Shown here in pieces: positions 1 to 6,169 of a stretch of DNA of 14,139 bases. Both the position numbers and the translations under genes were made by a program. The DNA lies in contig JAEWEI010000048.1 in assembly GCA_023389545.1 (NCBI GenBank), positions 1 through 14,139 of the forward strand, in the 5' to 3' direction. A model generated the notes under the pieces. That model worked only from the letters and a program-made list of their open reading frames with translations, searched no databases and was not told where the DNA came from. This DNA is from Actinomycetes bacterium. Lineage in GTDB: Bacteria; Actinomycetota; Actinomycetes; Actinomycetales; Cellulomonadaceae. Position 1 is the stretch's first letter; each line of letters begins with the position of its first letter.

Positions 1-146
1 ACAACGTGGCCAGCGCGGGGCTGTACCTGAACAACTGGCACCTGATCTTCGCGTACATCATCCTCATGAGCCTGCCGCTGCTGCTCGTGTTCATGTTCAT
101 GCAGCGCAAGATCATCTCGGGTGTGACCTCGGGCGCGGTGAAGTAG
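1..146 (+). CDS. carbohydrate ABC transporter permease, C-terminal fragment
   Basis: Open frame entering from the left edge (codons from position 3) and ending at TAG 144-146. The 47 visible residues begin NVASAGLYLNNWHLIFAYII and finish with QRKIISGVTSGAVK. A last hydrophobic segment, then a short basic tail ending in a 'GxTxGAVK' motif, is characteristic of MalG-type CUT1 sugar permeases, which form half of the membrane pore for sugar import. The rest of the gene, including the EAA loop that contacts the ATPase, lies outside the window, so the substrate cannot be told. It is separated from the arabinan locus by about 4 kb of unrelated genes and is followed by a strong hairpin, so it belongs to a different sugar operon. 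Confidence 0.85.
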   Translation, partial: NVASAGLYLNNWHLIFAYIILMSLPLLLVFMFMQRKIISGVTSGAVK

Positions 147-160
147 CCGCCCTCGACGCG

Positions 161-196
161 GAGAGGCCCGGCAGGAGCACTCCTGCCGGGCCTCTC
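161..196. terminator. perfect 16-bp hairpin, probable bidirectional terminator
   Basis: GAGAGGCCCGGCAGGA (161-176), loop GCAC (177-180), then the exact reverse complement (181-196). It lies 14 bases after the permease stop and 32 bases before the end of the minus-strand RCK gene, so it can end transcription from both sides. There is no U-tract on either strand, which is common for GC-rich actinobacterial terminators. The rest of 147-228 shows nothing else. Confidence 0.8.
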
Positions 197-228
197 GTGT
201 CCCATGGCCCGGATGCCCGGGCGCTCGC

Positions 229-933
229 TCAGGGCCGCGCGGCGAACCGCTCCAACAGGTCGGCGTGGCCGGACACGATGAGCAGGTCGTTCGCGGCGAT
301 GCGGGTGTCGGGCTGGGCGTAGACGAACTCCCGGCCCGGGCTCTTCACGCCGATGACCGTCACGCCGTACCTGTCGCGGATCTTCGACTGCTCGATAGTG
401 TACCCCTGGGTCTCGCGCGGGGGCCGCATCTTGACGATCGTGAAGCCGTCCTCGACCTCGATGTAGTCGAGCATCTTGCCGGAGACGAGGTGCGCGACCC
501 GCGAGCCCGCGTCCGCCTCGGGCAGCACCACGTGGTGCGCGCCGATGCGCTGCAGGATGCGCGCGTGTTCGGTGGAGATCGCCTTGGCCCAGATCTGCGG
601 GGTGCCCAGGTCCACCAGGTTGCCGGTGATCAGCACACTGGCCTCGAGGTAGGAGCCGACGCCGACCACCGCCACCCCGAAGTCGCGGGCGCCGAGCTGG
701 TCGAGGGCGTCCGGGTTCGCCGCGTCCGCCTCCACGAGGGGGAGGCGCCCGGCCCACTGCGCCACCAGCTCGGGGCTGCGCTCGACGGCGAGCACGTCCT
801 GGCCCAGGCGGTCCAGGGTGGTGGCGATGGACGAGCCGAAGCGTCCCAGCCCGATGACGAGCACACCCGCGTCCTTCTTCGCGGACCGCCCGCGTCCGTG
901 CGCCGTGGCGCCCGTGAGCTCGGTGTCAACCAA
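229..933 (-). CDS. K+ uptake regulatory subunit, KtrA/TrkA-type RCK protein
   Basis: A 234-residue cytoplasmic regulator that forms a gating ring under a TrkH/KtrB potassium channel. The RCK_N Rossmann fold starts at about residue 24 with VLVIGLGRFG, giving the nucleotide-binding GxGxxG at 28-33 and an acidic residue (E51) at the end of strand 2. A RCK_C domain fills about residues 155-234. A single RCK unit of this length matches KtrA rather than the double-unit E. coli TrkA. The start is TTG (933-931), which overlaps the TGA of the upstream trkH-like gene; AGAGG lies 7 bases before it, inside that gene, so translation is probably coupled. A competing start is GTG at codon 24, preceded by AAGGA; it would remove the non-conserved basic N-terminus. 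Family assignment is firm; the exact start is not. Confidence 0.93.
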   Translation of the reverse strand: MVDTELTGATAHGRGRSAKKDAGVLVIGLGRFGSSIATTLDRLGQDVLAVERSPELVAQWAGRLPLVEADAANPDALDQLGARDFGVAVVGVGSYLEASVLITGNLVDLGTPQIWAKAISTEHARILQRIGAHHVVLPEADAGSRVAHLVSGKMLDYIEVEDGFTIVKMRPPRETQGYTIEQSKIRDRYGVTVIGVKSPGREFVYAQPDTRIAANDLLIVSGHADLLERFAARP

Positions 934-2302
934 TGATCGGCCTCTCTTCGGGGAACCGGATGACCCGGCGGCGGTTCCGCAGCGCGAGCGCCGCGGCGAG
1001 CGTCATCGTGCCGGTGCGGCCGATGAACATGAGAACGGTGAGCACGTACTTGCCGGCCTCGGGCAGTTGCTCCGTGACGCCTGTGGACAGCCCGCAGGTG
1101 GCGAACGCGGAGATGACCTCGAACAGCACCACGTCCAGCGTCCACCCGGTGATCTCCAGCAGCAAGAGGCTCGCCACGAGCACCAGCGACGCGCTGACCA
1201 GCGAGACCGCGATGGCGACCTGCAGCGCGGCGCGGGGGATGCGCCGCCCGAACGCCTCGACGTCCTCGTCGCCGCGCGCCTCCGCGACGATCGCCAGGAG
1301 CATCACCGCGAGCGTGCTGACCTTGATGCCGCCGGCCGTGGAGGCGGAGCCGCCGCCCACGAACATCAGCGCGTCGTTGATGAGCCACGTCGCCTCGTGC
1401 ATCTCGCCGACGGGCGCTGTGGAGAACCCGCCCGAGCGGGGCATCACGCCGGAGAACAGCGCCGTCAGCAGCTTGTTGCCGACGCTGAGCGGCCCGAGCG
1501 TGCCGGGGTTGGTCCACTCGAAGGCGCCGATCAACACGGCGCCCACGACGACGAGGATCGCGCTGGTGGTGAGCGTCAGCTTGGCGTGCAGGTTCCACCG
1601 GCGCGGTGTGCGCAGCCGTCGGCCGATGTTGAGCAGCACGGGGAAGCCCAGCGCGCCGACGAACACGCCGATCATGATGGGCAGCAGCACCCACCAGTCG
1701 GTGGCGTAGGGGGTGAGGCCGTCCACGGTGGGCACGAATCCCGCGTTGTTGAACGAGGAGACGGCGTAGAACGCGGCATGCCAGGCGGCCTCGCCCATGT
1801 CCTCGCCGAGCATCGCGAAGCGCGGGAACAGGGCCAGCGCGATGGCGATCTCGAGCACCGAGGACGTGACGATGACGGTGCGCACCAGGGAGCCGACTTC
1901 GCCCAACCGGGTGGTCTTCGTCTCGGACGCGGTCAGCAGGCGCTGCGTGAGGCCGATGCGGCGCGACACCGCCAGCCCGAGGATCGACGCGAGGGTCATG
2001 ACGCCGAGCCCGCCCACCTTGATGGCCACCGCGATGACCACCAGCCCGGCGCCGGACCAGTACGAGCCGGTCGGCACCGTCACCAGCCCGGTGACGCACA
2101 CCGCCGACGTCGCGGTGAACAGCGCGTCGACGAAGGGCGCCCGCTCACCGGTGGCGGTGGCCCAGGGCATGGAGAGCAACACGGTGAACAGCGCGACGAC
2201 ACCGCCGAAGACGCCGATCGCCAGTCGGGCGGGCGACTGCCGGGCGAGCCTGTCGACCAGCTCCCGTCCCGACCACATCGCCCCGGGGAGGCCCCGAGCC
2301 AT
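926..2302 (-). CDS. TrkH/KtrB-family potassium channel subunit
   Basis: Polytopic K+ translocation subunit with four M1-P-M2 repeats. The four selectivity-filter signatures are visible (numbering from ATG 2302, 458 residues): CVTGL 69-73, FNNAGF 184-189, RSGGFS 289-294 and CGLSTG 403-408. The glycine-rich intramembrane gate loop GGGSASTAGGIK is at 316-327. The frame stays open to a GTG at 2347 (473 residues). I prefer ATG 2302 because GGGAGG sits just upstream of it and the GTG has no ribosome site. The RCK subunit gene follows immediately, with its start codon overlapping this stop. The pair forms a Ktr-like uptake system that would import K+ into the cytoplasm, probably with Na+ or H+. The gene is divergent from the AcuC-like gene. 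Confidence 0.93.
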   Translation of the reverse strand: MARGLPGAMWSGRELVDRLARQSPARLAIGVFGGVVALFTVLLSMPWATATGERAPFVDALFTATSAVCVTGLVTVPTGSYWSGAGLVVIAVAIKVGGLGVMTLASILGLAVSRRIGLTQRLLTASETKTTRLGEVGSLVRTVIVTSSVLEIAIALALFPRFAMLGEDMGEAAWHAAFYAVSSFNNAGFVPTVDGLTPYATDWWVLLPIMIGVFVGALGFPVLLNIGRRLRTPRRWNLHAKLTLTTSAILVVVGAVLIGAFEWTNPGTLGPLSVGNKLLTALFSGVMPRSGGFSTAPVGEMHEATWLINDALMFVGGGSASTAGGIKVSTLAVMLLAIVAEARGDEDVEAFGRRIPRAALQVAIAVSLVSASLVLVASLLLLEITGWTLDVVLFEVISAFATCGLSTGVTEQLPEAGKYVLTVLMFIGRTGTMTLAAALALRNRRRVIRFPEERPIIG

Positions 2303-2364
2303 CGCACCTCCCGTACGCGCACGCGTGGACAGGGGCAACTCTGTCACGTCGGCCCCGCCGCAGG

Positions 2365-2374
2365 ACGCTAGCGT
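2365..2374. promoter_or_regulatory. palindromic -10 element shared by divergent genes
   Basis: ACGCTAGCGT is a perfect 10-bp palindrome, so TAGCGT (a TANNNT-type -10) occurs on both strands. On the plus strand it ends six bases before ATG 2381, the classic geometry of a leaderless actinobacterial transcript. On the minus strand it would start a transcript near 2358, leaving a leader of about 55 bases with GGGAGG before ATG 2302. No convincing -35 is seen on either side. Function is inferred. Confidence 0.5.
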
Positions 2375-2380
2375 GGCCCC

Positions 2381-3565
2381 ATGTCAGCGGACGTGCAGGT
2401 CGTGTGGTCGCCCGCACTGCTCGGCTACGACTTCGGCGACGGCCACCCGATGGCGCCGTTGCGGCTGGACCTGACGATGCGGCTGGCCGACGCGCTGGGC
2501 CTGTTGGACGGCCCGGGCATGCGGGTGGTGGGCGCCGAGCCGGTCACCGACGCGGTGTTGGAGACGGTCCATGCGGCCGCGTACGTCGCCGCGGTGCGGG
2601 CCGCGTCCGAGCCCGGCGGGGCGGGTGACGCGCTGCGCGGCTTGGGCACCGCCGACGATCCCGTCTTCCCGGGCATGCACGAGGCTGCCGCGAGGGTGGT
2701 CGGCGGCAGTGTGGACGTCGCGATGGCGGTGTGGAGCGGCGAGGCGGAGCACGGGGTGAACCTCACCGGCGGGATGCACCACGCGATGCCGGGGGCCGCC
2801 TCGGGCTTCTGCGTGTACAACGACGCCGCGGTGGCCGTCCGGGCGCTGCTCGCCGCGGGCGCCGAGCGGGTGGCCTATGTGGACGTCGACGCGCACCACG
2901 GCGACGGCGTGCAGGCGGTGTTCTGGGACGACCCGCGGGTGCTGACCGTGTCGGTCCATGAGAGCGGCCACACGCTCTTCCCCGGCACCGGGCACCCGCG
3001 CGAGACGGGCGGGCCGGGCGCCGAGGGCTCCGCCGTGAACGTCGCGCTCCCCGCCCGCACGAGCGACGCCGGCTGGCTGCGGGCCATCGACGCCGTGGTG
3101 CCCCCGGTGCTGCGGGCGTTCCGGCCGCAGGTGGTGGTGAGCCAGCACGGCTGCGACGCCCATGTCGAGGACCCGATCACCAACCTCGACGTGAGCATCG
3201 ACGCGGGGCGCCGCGCGGTGGAGATGGTGCACGCGCTGGCGCATGAGGTGGCGGACGGCCGGTGGGTGGCCCTGGGCGGCGGCGGGTACGCGGTGGTGGA
3301 CGTGGTGCCGCGCGCGTGGGCGCATGTGATCGCCGAGGCGGTGCACCGCCCGGTGGACCCGGGGCTGCGGCTCCCCGAGGCGTGGCAGGCGGAGGTGGTC
3401 GCCCGGTATGGGCGCCGGGCCCCCGCGCGGATGACCGACGGGGTGGACGCCGAGTTCCGGCCCTGGTCGGCGGGGTACGACCCGGCGGACGACGTGGACC
3501 GGGCGGTGCGCGCGACCCGGGCGGCGGTGTTCCCGCTGTTGGGGCTGGATCCGGAGCTCGACTGA
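2381..3565 (+). CDS. acuC: AcuC-like histone deacetylase family hydrolase
   Basis: A 394-residue zinc-dependent amidohydrolase of the class I HDAC fold. The active-site set is complete: catalytic His pair H133-H134 in GGMHHA, zinc ligands D170 and H172 in DVDAHHGDG, D259 in QHGCDAH, and the transition-state tyrosine Y303 in GGGGY, close to the positions in Aquifex HDLP (D168, H170, D258, Y297). AcuC in Bacillus deacetylates acetyl-CoA synthetase; here the likely role is removing acetyl groups from protein lysines or a small-molecule substrate in the cytoplasm. ATG 2381 has no Shine-Dalgarno but has TAGCGT six bases upstream, so the mRNA is probably leaderless. No acuAB or acetyl-CoA synthetase gene is adjacent, so the AcuC name rests on similarity and length only. 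Confidence 0.9.
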   Translation: MSADVQVVWSPALLGYDFGDGHPMAPLRLDLTMRLADALGLLDGPGMRVVGAEPVTDAVLETVHAAAYVAAVRAASEPGGAGDALRGLGTADDPVFPGMHEAAARVVGGSVDVAMAVWSGEAEHGVNLTGGMHHAMPGAASGFCVYNDAAVAVRALLAAGAERVAYVDVDAHHGDGVQAVFWDDPRVLTVSVHESGHTLFPGTGHPRETGGPGAEGSAVNVALPARTSDAGWLRAIDAVVPPVLRAFRPQVVVSQHGCDAHVEDPITNLDVSIDAGRRAVEMVHALAHEVADGRWVALGGGGYAVVDVVPRAWAHVIAEAVHRPVDPGLRLPEAWQAEVVARYGRRAPARMTDGVDAEFRPWSAGYDPADDVDRAVRATRAAVFPLLGLDPELD

Positions 3566-3626
3566 CCACGCTGACTCGGTCGGGTGATCTGCCCCGTCGC
3601 CGCTTTCGCCCGCCCGGGCCAGGGCC

Positions 3627-3632
3627 TAGGGT
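3627..3632 (+). promoter_or_regulatory. candidate -10 for the HTH gene
   Basis: TAGGGT fits the TANNNT actinobacterial -10 and would start a transcript near 3639, about 60 bases before ATG 3700. A TTTCGC stretch 17 bases upstream (3604-3609) is a weak -35 candidate. Otherwise the 134-bp gap 3566-3699 shows no gene and no clear terminator. Confidence 0.3.
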
Positions 3633-3699
3633 GGACCAGCGGCCAGGGCACGGCCGCGACGATGCCGGCGCGTAGGCCGGCCCCGCGGGAAGAGCGACG

Positions 3700-3909
3700 A
3701 TGGCGAACGAACACCCTCCACGCGTGCGGTTCCTCACCGTCGCCGAGGTCGCCGACGTCATGCGCGTGTCGAAGATGACCGTGTACCGGCTGCTGCACTC
3801 TGGCGAGATGCCCGCGGTGCGGGTGGGGCGCTCGTTCCGGGTGCCGCAGGACGCGCTGGACCACTACCTCCGCACGGCGGTCGTCGAGCGGGACAGGATG
3901 ACCTCCTGA
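3700..3909 (+). CDS. small BldC/MerR-like helix-turn-helix DNA-binding protein
   Basis: A 69-residue protein that is almost entirely one HTH_17 / excisionase-type domain. FLTVAEVADVMRVSKMTVYR (11-30) is the helix-turn-helix, followed by the wing HSGEMPAVRVGRSFRVPQDAL typical of BldC and phage excisionases. Start ATG 3700 has GGAAGAG 5 bases upstream. It lies 154 bases before the bS22 gene. The same HTH-then-bS22 order is known in mycobacteria (Rv0500A-Rv0500B), so this is a conserved chromosomal DNA-binding protein rather than a phage excisionase; no integrase or att site is present. Its targets are unknown. Confidence 0.88.
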   Translation: MANEHPPRVRFLTVAEVADVMRVSKMTVYRLLHSGEMPAVRVGRSFRVPQDALDHYLRTAVVERDRMTS

Positions 3910-3952
3910 GCCCTCGGGCGCCCGCGCGTCGCATCAGTGCCCTCGGATCGCG

Positions 3953-3958
3953 TAATGT
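3953..3958 (+). promoter_or_regulatory. candidate -10 for the bS22 gene
   Basis: TAATGT is the best TANNNT match in the gap 3910-4063. It would place the transcript start near 3965 and give bS22 its own leader of about 100 bases. The -35 is weak (TCGCAT at 3929-3934, spacer 18). Confidence 0.35.
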
Positions 3959-4063
3959 ATGAGCGGACTTTCCCGTGCGTGGGCGTTCGACCGTGCCGCG
4001 CGTCGATCGACCATCACCTGGCAGGGCGCCGAGCGCCCGACCACCTTCAGTTAGCGAGGACCT

Positions 4064-4162
4064 ATGGGCTCCGTCATCAAGAAGCGCCGCAAGCGGATGG
4101 CTAAGAAGAAGCACCGCAAGCTGCTGCGCAAGACGCGTCACCAGCGTCGCAACAAGAAGTGA
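4064..4162 (+). CDS. small ribosomal protein bS22 (AURKAIP1/COX24-domain protein)
   Basis: A 32-codon gene: ATG 4064, TGA 4160-4162. The product begins MGSVIKKRRKRMAKKKHRKL and ends in QRRNKK; 18 of 32 residues are Lys or Arg, with two His. This matches the actinobacterial bS22 protein seen in mycobacterial 30S subunits, part of the AURKAIP1/COX24 group also found in mitochondria. It would be embedded in small-subunit rRNA. GAGGA ends three bases before the ATG, and a hairpin terminator follows 31 bases after the stop. The gene is shorter than most gene-calling cut-offs and is easily missed. Position beside the HTH gene is the known order in Actinomycetota. Earlier names (hypothetical protein, AURKAIP1/COX24 domain protein) refer to the same family. 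Confidence 0.92.
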   Translation: MGSVIKKRRKRMAKKKHRKLLRKTRHQRRNKK

Positions 4163-4192
4163 TCCTTCCGCTCACGCGGTAGGCAGCACGTA

Positions 4193-4222
4193 CTCGGGCC
4201 CGGCTCTCATGCCGGGCCTGAG
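4193..4222 (+). terminator. hairpin terminator after bS22
   Basis: CTCGGGCCCGGC (4193-4204), loop TCTCAT, GCCGGGCCTGAG (4211-4222): a 12-bp stem with one G-U pair, 31 bases after the bS22 stop. No long U-tract follows. It marks the boundary between the housekeeping block and the arabinan locus. Confidence 0.75.
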
Positions 4223-4368
4223 TCGTTGGTGGGGTGATCGTGGGGGCAACGCTGTTCTCCATCGATGTACTGTTGGCCCGCCAGATCGCTCCATTCGGCC
4301 GTTCCGCGCGCCGCCCCGCTCTGGCACAGTGAGTCAGCGCCCGCACGGGCGGGTCCACGGGAGGCAGC

Positions 4369-5448
4369 GTGAGCAGCACCAGGCGCGGCAGCGGGGCGAC
4401 GATGCACGATGTCGCCGAGCTGGCCGGGGTATCGATCAAGACCGTCTCGAACGTGGTCAACGGGTACCCCCACATCCGCCCGGCCACCCGCGCCCGCGTC
4501 GAGGACGCGATCGCGCAGCTCGGCTACCAGGTGAACATCTCCGCGCGGAACCTGCGCCAGGGGCGCACCGGGATGATCGGCCTGGCGGTGCCCGAGTTGA
4601 GCCTGCCGTACTTCGCCGAGCTCGCGGACTCCGTGATCCGCGCCGCCGAGGGCGCCGGCCTGACCGTGCTCATCGAGCAGACCAGCGCAGTGCGCGAGCG
4701 CGAGCTCGAGGTGCTGTCCGGCCAGCGCCGGCACCTCACCGACGGGCTGATCTTCTCCCCACTCGAACTGGGGCCTGAGGACACCGACTCCTTCGCCGTG
4801 GACTTCCCGATGGTGCTGCTCGGCGAGCGTGTCTTCGGCGCCCCGGCCGACCACGTGACGATGAACAACGTCGAGGCGGCCCGCGCGGCGACGCAGCACC
4901 TCATCGACCTGGGCCGGCGGCGGATCGCCGTGATCGGCGACCACGAGGGCGAGTCCATCGGCTCGGCGGCGCTGCGCGTGCGCGGCTACCGGGAGGCGCT
5001 CGAGGCCGCCGGGTTGCCGTTCGACCCCGCGCTGATCGGCGAGGCGGGGCTGTGGCACCGCTCGACGGGAGCCGAGGCGATGCACCGCATGCTCGACTCG
5101 GGCGTCGAGGTGGACGCCGTCTTCGCGCTCAACGACGCGCTGGCCCTGGGCGCCCTGCACGTGCTGCACGCCCGCCGGGTCGCCGTGCCCGAGCAGATCG
5201 CCGTCATCGGCTTCGACGACATCGACGACGCGGCGTACTCCTCGCCCACGCTGTCCACCGTGTCCCCGGGGCGTGAGGAGATCGCGCGCACCGCCGTCGA
5301 GCTGCTCGTCGCGCGGATCGCGGGGGGCAGCGAGGCGCTGCCCTATCAGCAGGTGGTGGCCGACTACTCGATCGTCGTGCGGGAGTCGACGGCGGGCGTG
5401 GGCGCCGCGCCGCTGGTCGCCGGGCTCTCCGGCTCCGGCGGCGCCTGA
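4369..5448 (+). CDS. LacI-family transcriptional repressor
   Basis: A 359-residue LacI/GalR regulator. The HTH is at about residues 11-31 (TMHDVAELAGVSIKTVSNVVN). The hinge helix NISARNLRQG (56-65) carries L62, the family's minor-groove intercalating leucine that needs a central CpG in the operator. A periplasmic-binding-protein-like ligand domain follows and ends in VVADYSIVVRES. Start GTG 4369 has GGGAGG four bases upstream. Two operators with central CpG lie at the divergent promoters of the arabinan genes (10900-10917, 11044-11061), and no other regulator is in the window. I infer that it represses both operons and is released by arabinose or an arabino-oligosaccharide; the ligand cannot be read from sequence. 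Its 3' end overlaps the convergent YesL gene by 85 bases. The gap 4223-4368 contains only a weak TACTGT -10 candidate (4268-4273). Confidence 0.93.
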   Translation: MSSTRRGSGATMHDVAELAGVSIKTVSNVVNGYPHIRPATRARVEDAIAQLGYQVNISARNLRQGRTGMIGLAVPELSLPYFAELADSVIRAAEGAGLTVLIEQTSAVRERELEVLSGQRRHLTDGLIFSPLELGPEDTDSFAVDFPMVLLGERVFGAPADHVTMNNVEAARAATQHLIDLGRRRIAVIGDHEGESIGSAALRVRGYREALEAAGLPFDPALIGEAGLWHRSTGAEAMHRMLDSGVEVDAVFALNDALALGALHVLHARRVAVPEQIAVIGFDDIDDAAYSSPTLSTVSPGREEIARTAVELLVARIAGGSEALPYQQVVADYSIVVRESTAGVGAAPLVAGLSGSGGA

Positions 5449-6143
5449 GCGGCCTCCAGCGCGTCGAGGCGGTGCTCCACGAGCCAGCCGGTGAGCAGCA
5501 GCGGCAGGCTCACTCCCATCAGCGGCAGCAGCACCGTCGCCCAGGCCGCGACGACGGCCAGTGCGCAGAGCGTCACGAGCACCGCCGCCGACGTGGCGGG
5601 GGACAGCACCGGGGCCAGCGCCACGAACCGCCACGTGCGCACGGCGCCCTCGCCGCGGCGCGCTGACGGCAGCAGGAACGCCAACGCCACGGCGCCGTAG
5701 GCGGTGATCACCGCCAACCCGGCCCACAGCGCCACGGGCGCGCCGTCCTGTGCGCTGGCCAGCACGAGCGCGTCCACGGCCAGCACCGCGCCGACGCACC
5801 AGAACGGGGCTCCCAGCAGGTTCAGCCGGCGCCACGACGCGCGGTACGCCGACCAGAAGTCGTGCCACAGCCGCTCGGAGGGCGACCCGGAGGCGACGCC
5901 CCGGAGCGCCGCGCTGCCGGCGGCCAGCGCCGGGAAGGCGCCCAACAGGACGCCGCCCAGCAGAGTCCCGGCCAGCACCAGCAGGTTCACGGCCACGAGA
6001 TGTGCCACGACCCGCAGGACTGTCATGACGCGGCCCGTCCAACCGACGGCAGGCTCATCCCGTGCCGCCTCGGCGGCGGCGCGGCCTGGGCCCCGGCCTG
6101 CGGGGCTCAGCGCCCGGTCAGGGCTGTGCGGGGCGCTCGTCAC
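5364..6143 (-). CDS. YesL/DUF624-family membrane protein
   Basis: A 259-residue predicted inner-membrane protein, last gene of the transport operon. Hydrophobic segments are at about 46-73, 110-130, 137-158 and 184-220. The family signature lies after the first segment: GAFPALAAGSAALRGVASG, then a conserved-looking aromatic/basic stretch LWHDFWSAYRASWRRLNLLG. DUF624 proteins (Bacillus YesL) usually sit beside CUT1 sugar ABC transporters and glycosidases; their biochemical role is unknown, though a helper function in uptake is often supposed. GTG 6143 is preceded by AGGAGG (4-base spacing), 26 bases after the GH43 stop, so co-transcription is likely. The first 35 residues are Pro/Ala/Arg-rich and non-membrane. 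The Pro/Ala/Ser tail (about 233-259) is encoded antisense to the end of the lacI-like gene. Confidence 0.8.
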   Translation of the reverse strand: MTSAPHSPDRALSPAGRGPGRAAAEAARDEPAVGWTGRVMTVLRVVAHLVAVNLLVLAGTLLGGVLLGAFPALAAGSAALRGVASGSPSERLWHDFWSAYRASWRRLNLLGAPFWCVGAVLAVDALVLASAQDGAPVALWAGLAVITAYGAVALAFLLPSARRGEGAVRTWRFVALAPVLSPATSAAVLVTLCALAVVAAWATVLLPLMGVSLPLLLTGWLVEHRLDALEAAQAPPEPESPATSGAAPTPAVDSRTTIE

Positions 6144-6169
6144 GGGACCTCCTCGTCTCGGCTGGCAGC

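Noticed and set aside
818..2371. Long plus-strand open frame opposite the trkH/ktrA pair
   Set aside because: His/Arg/Asp/Gly-rich translation typical of antisense frames in GC-rich DNA; the minus strand encodes two clear protein families.
3700..3909. Phage or plasmid excisionase
   Set aside because: The fold is excisionase-like, but there is no integrase, att site or phage gene nearby, and the pairing with bS22 is a conserved chromosomal arrangement.
4245..4256. GGCAACGCTGTT upstream of the LacI-family gene as an autoregulatory operator
   Set aside because: Shares only CAACG and TG with the O1/O2 core and is not palindromic; too weak to list.
4207..6042. Long minus-strand open frame opposite the LacI-family gene
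   Set aside because: Low-complexity Arg/Gly/Ala translation with no domain; it crosses a terminator and the real LacI and YesL frames.
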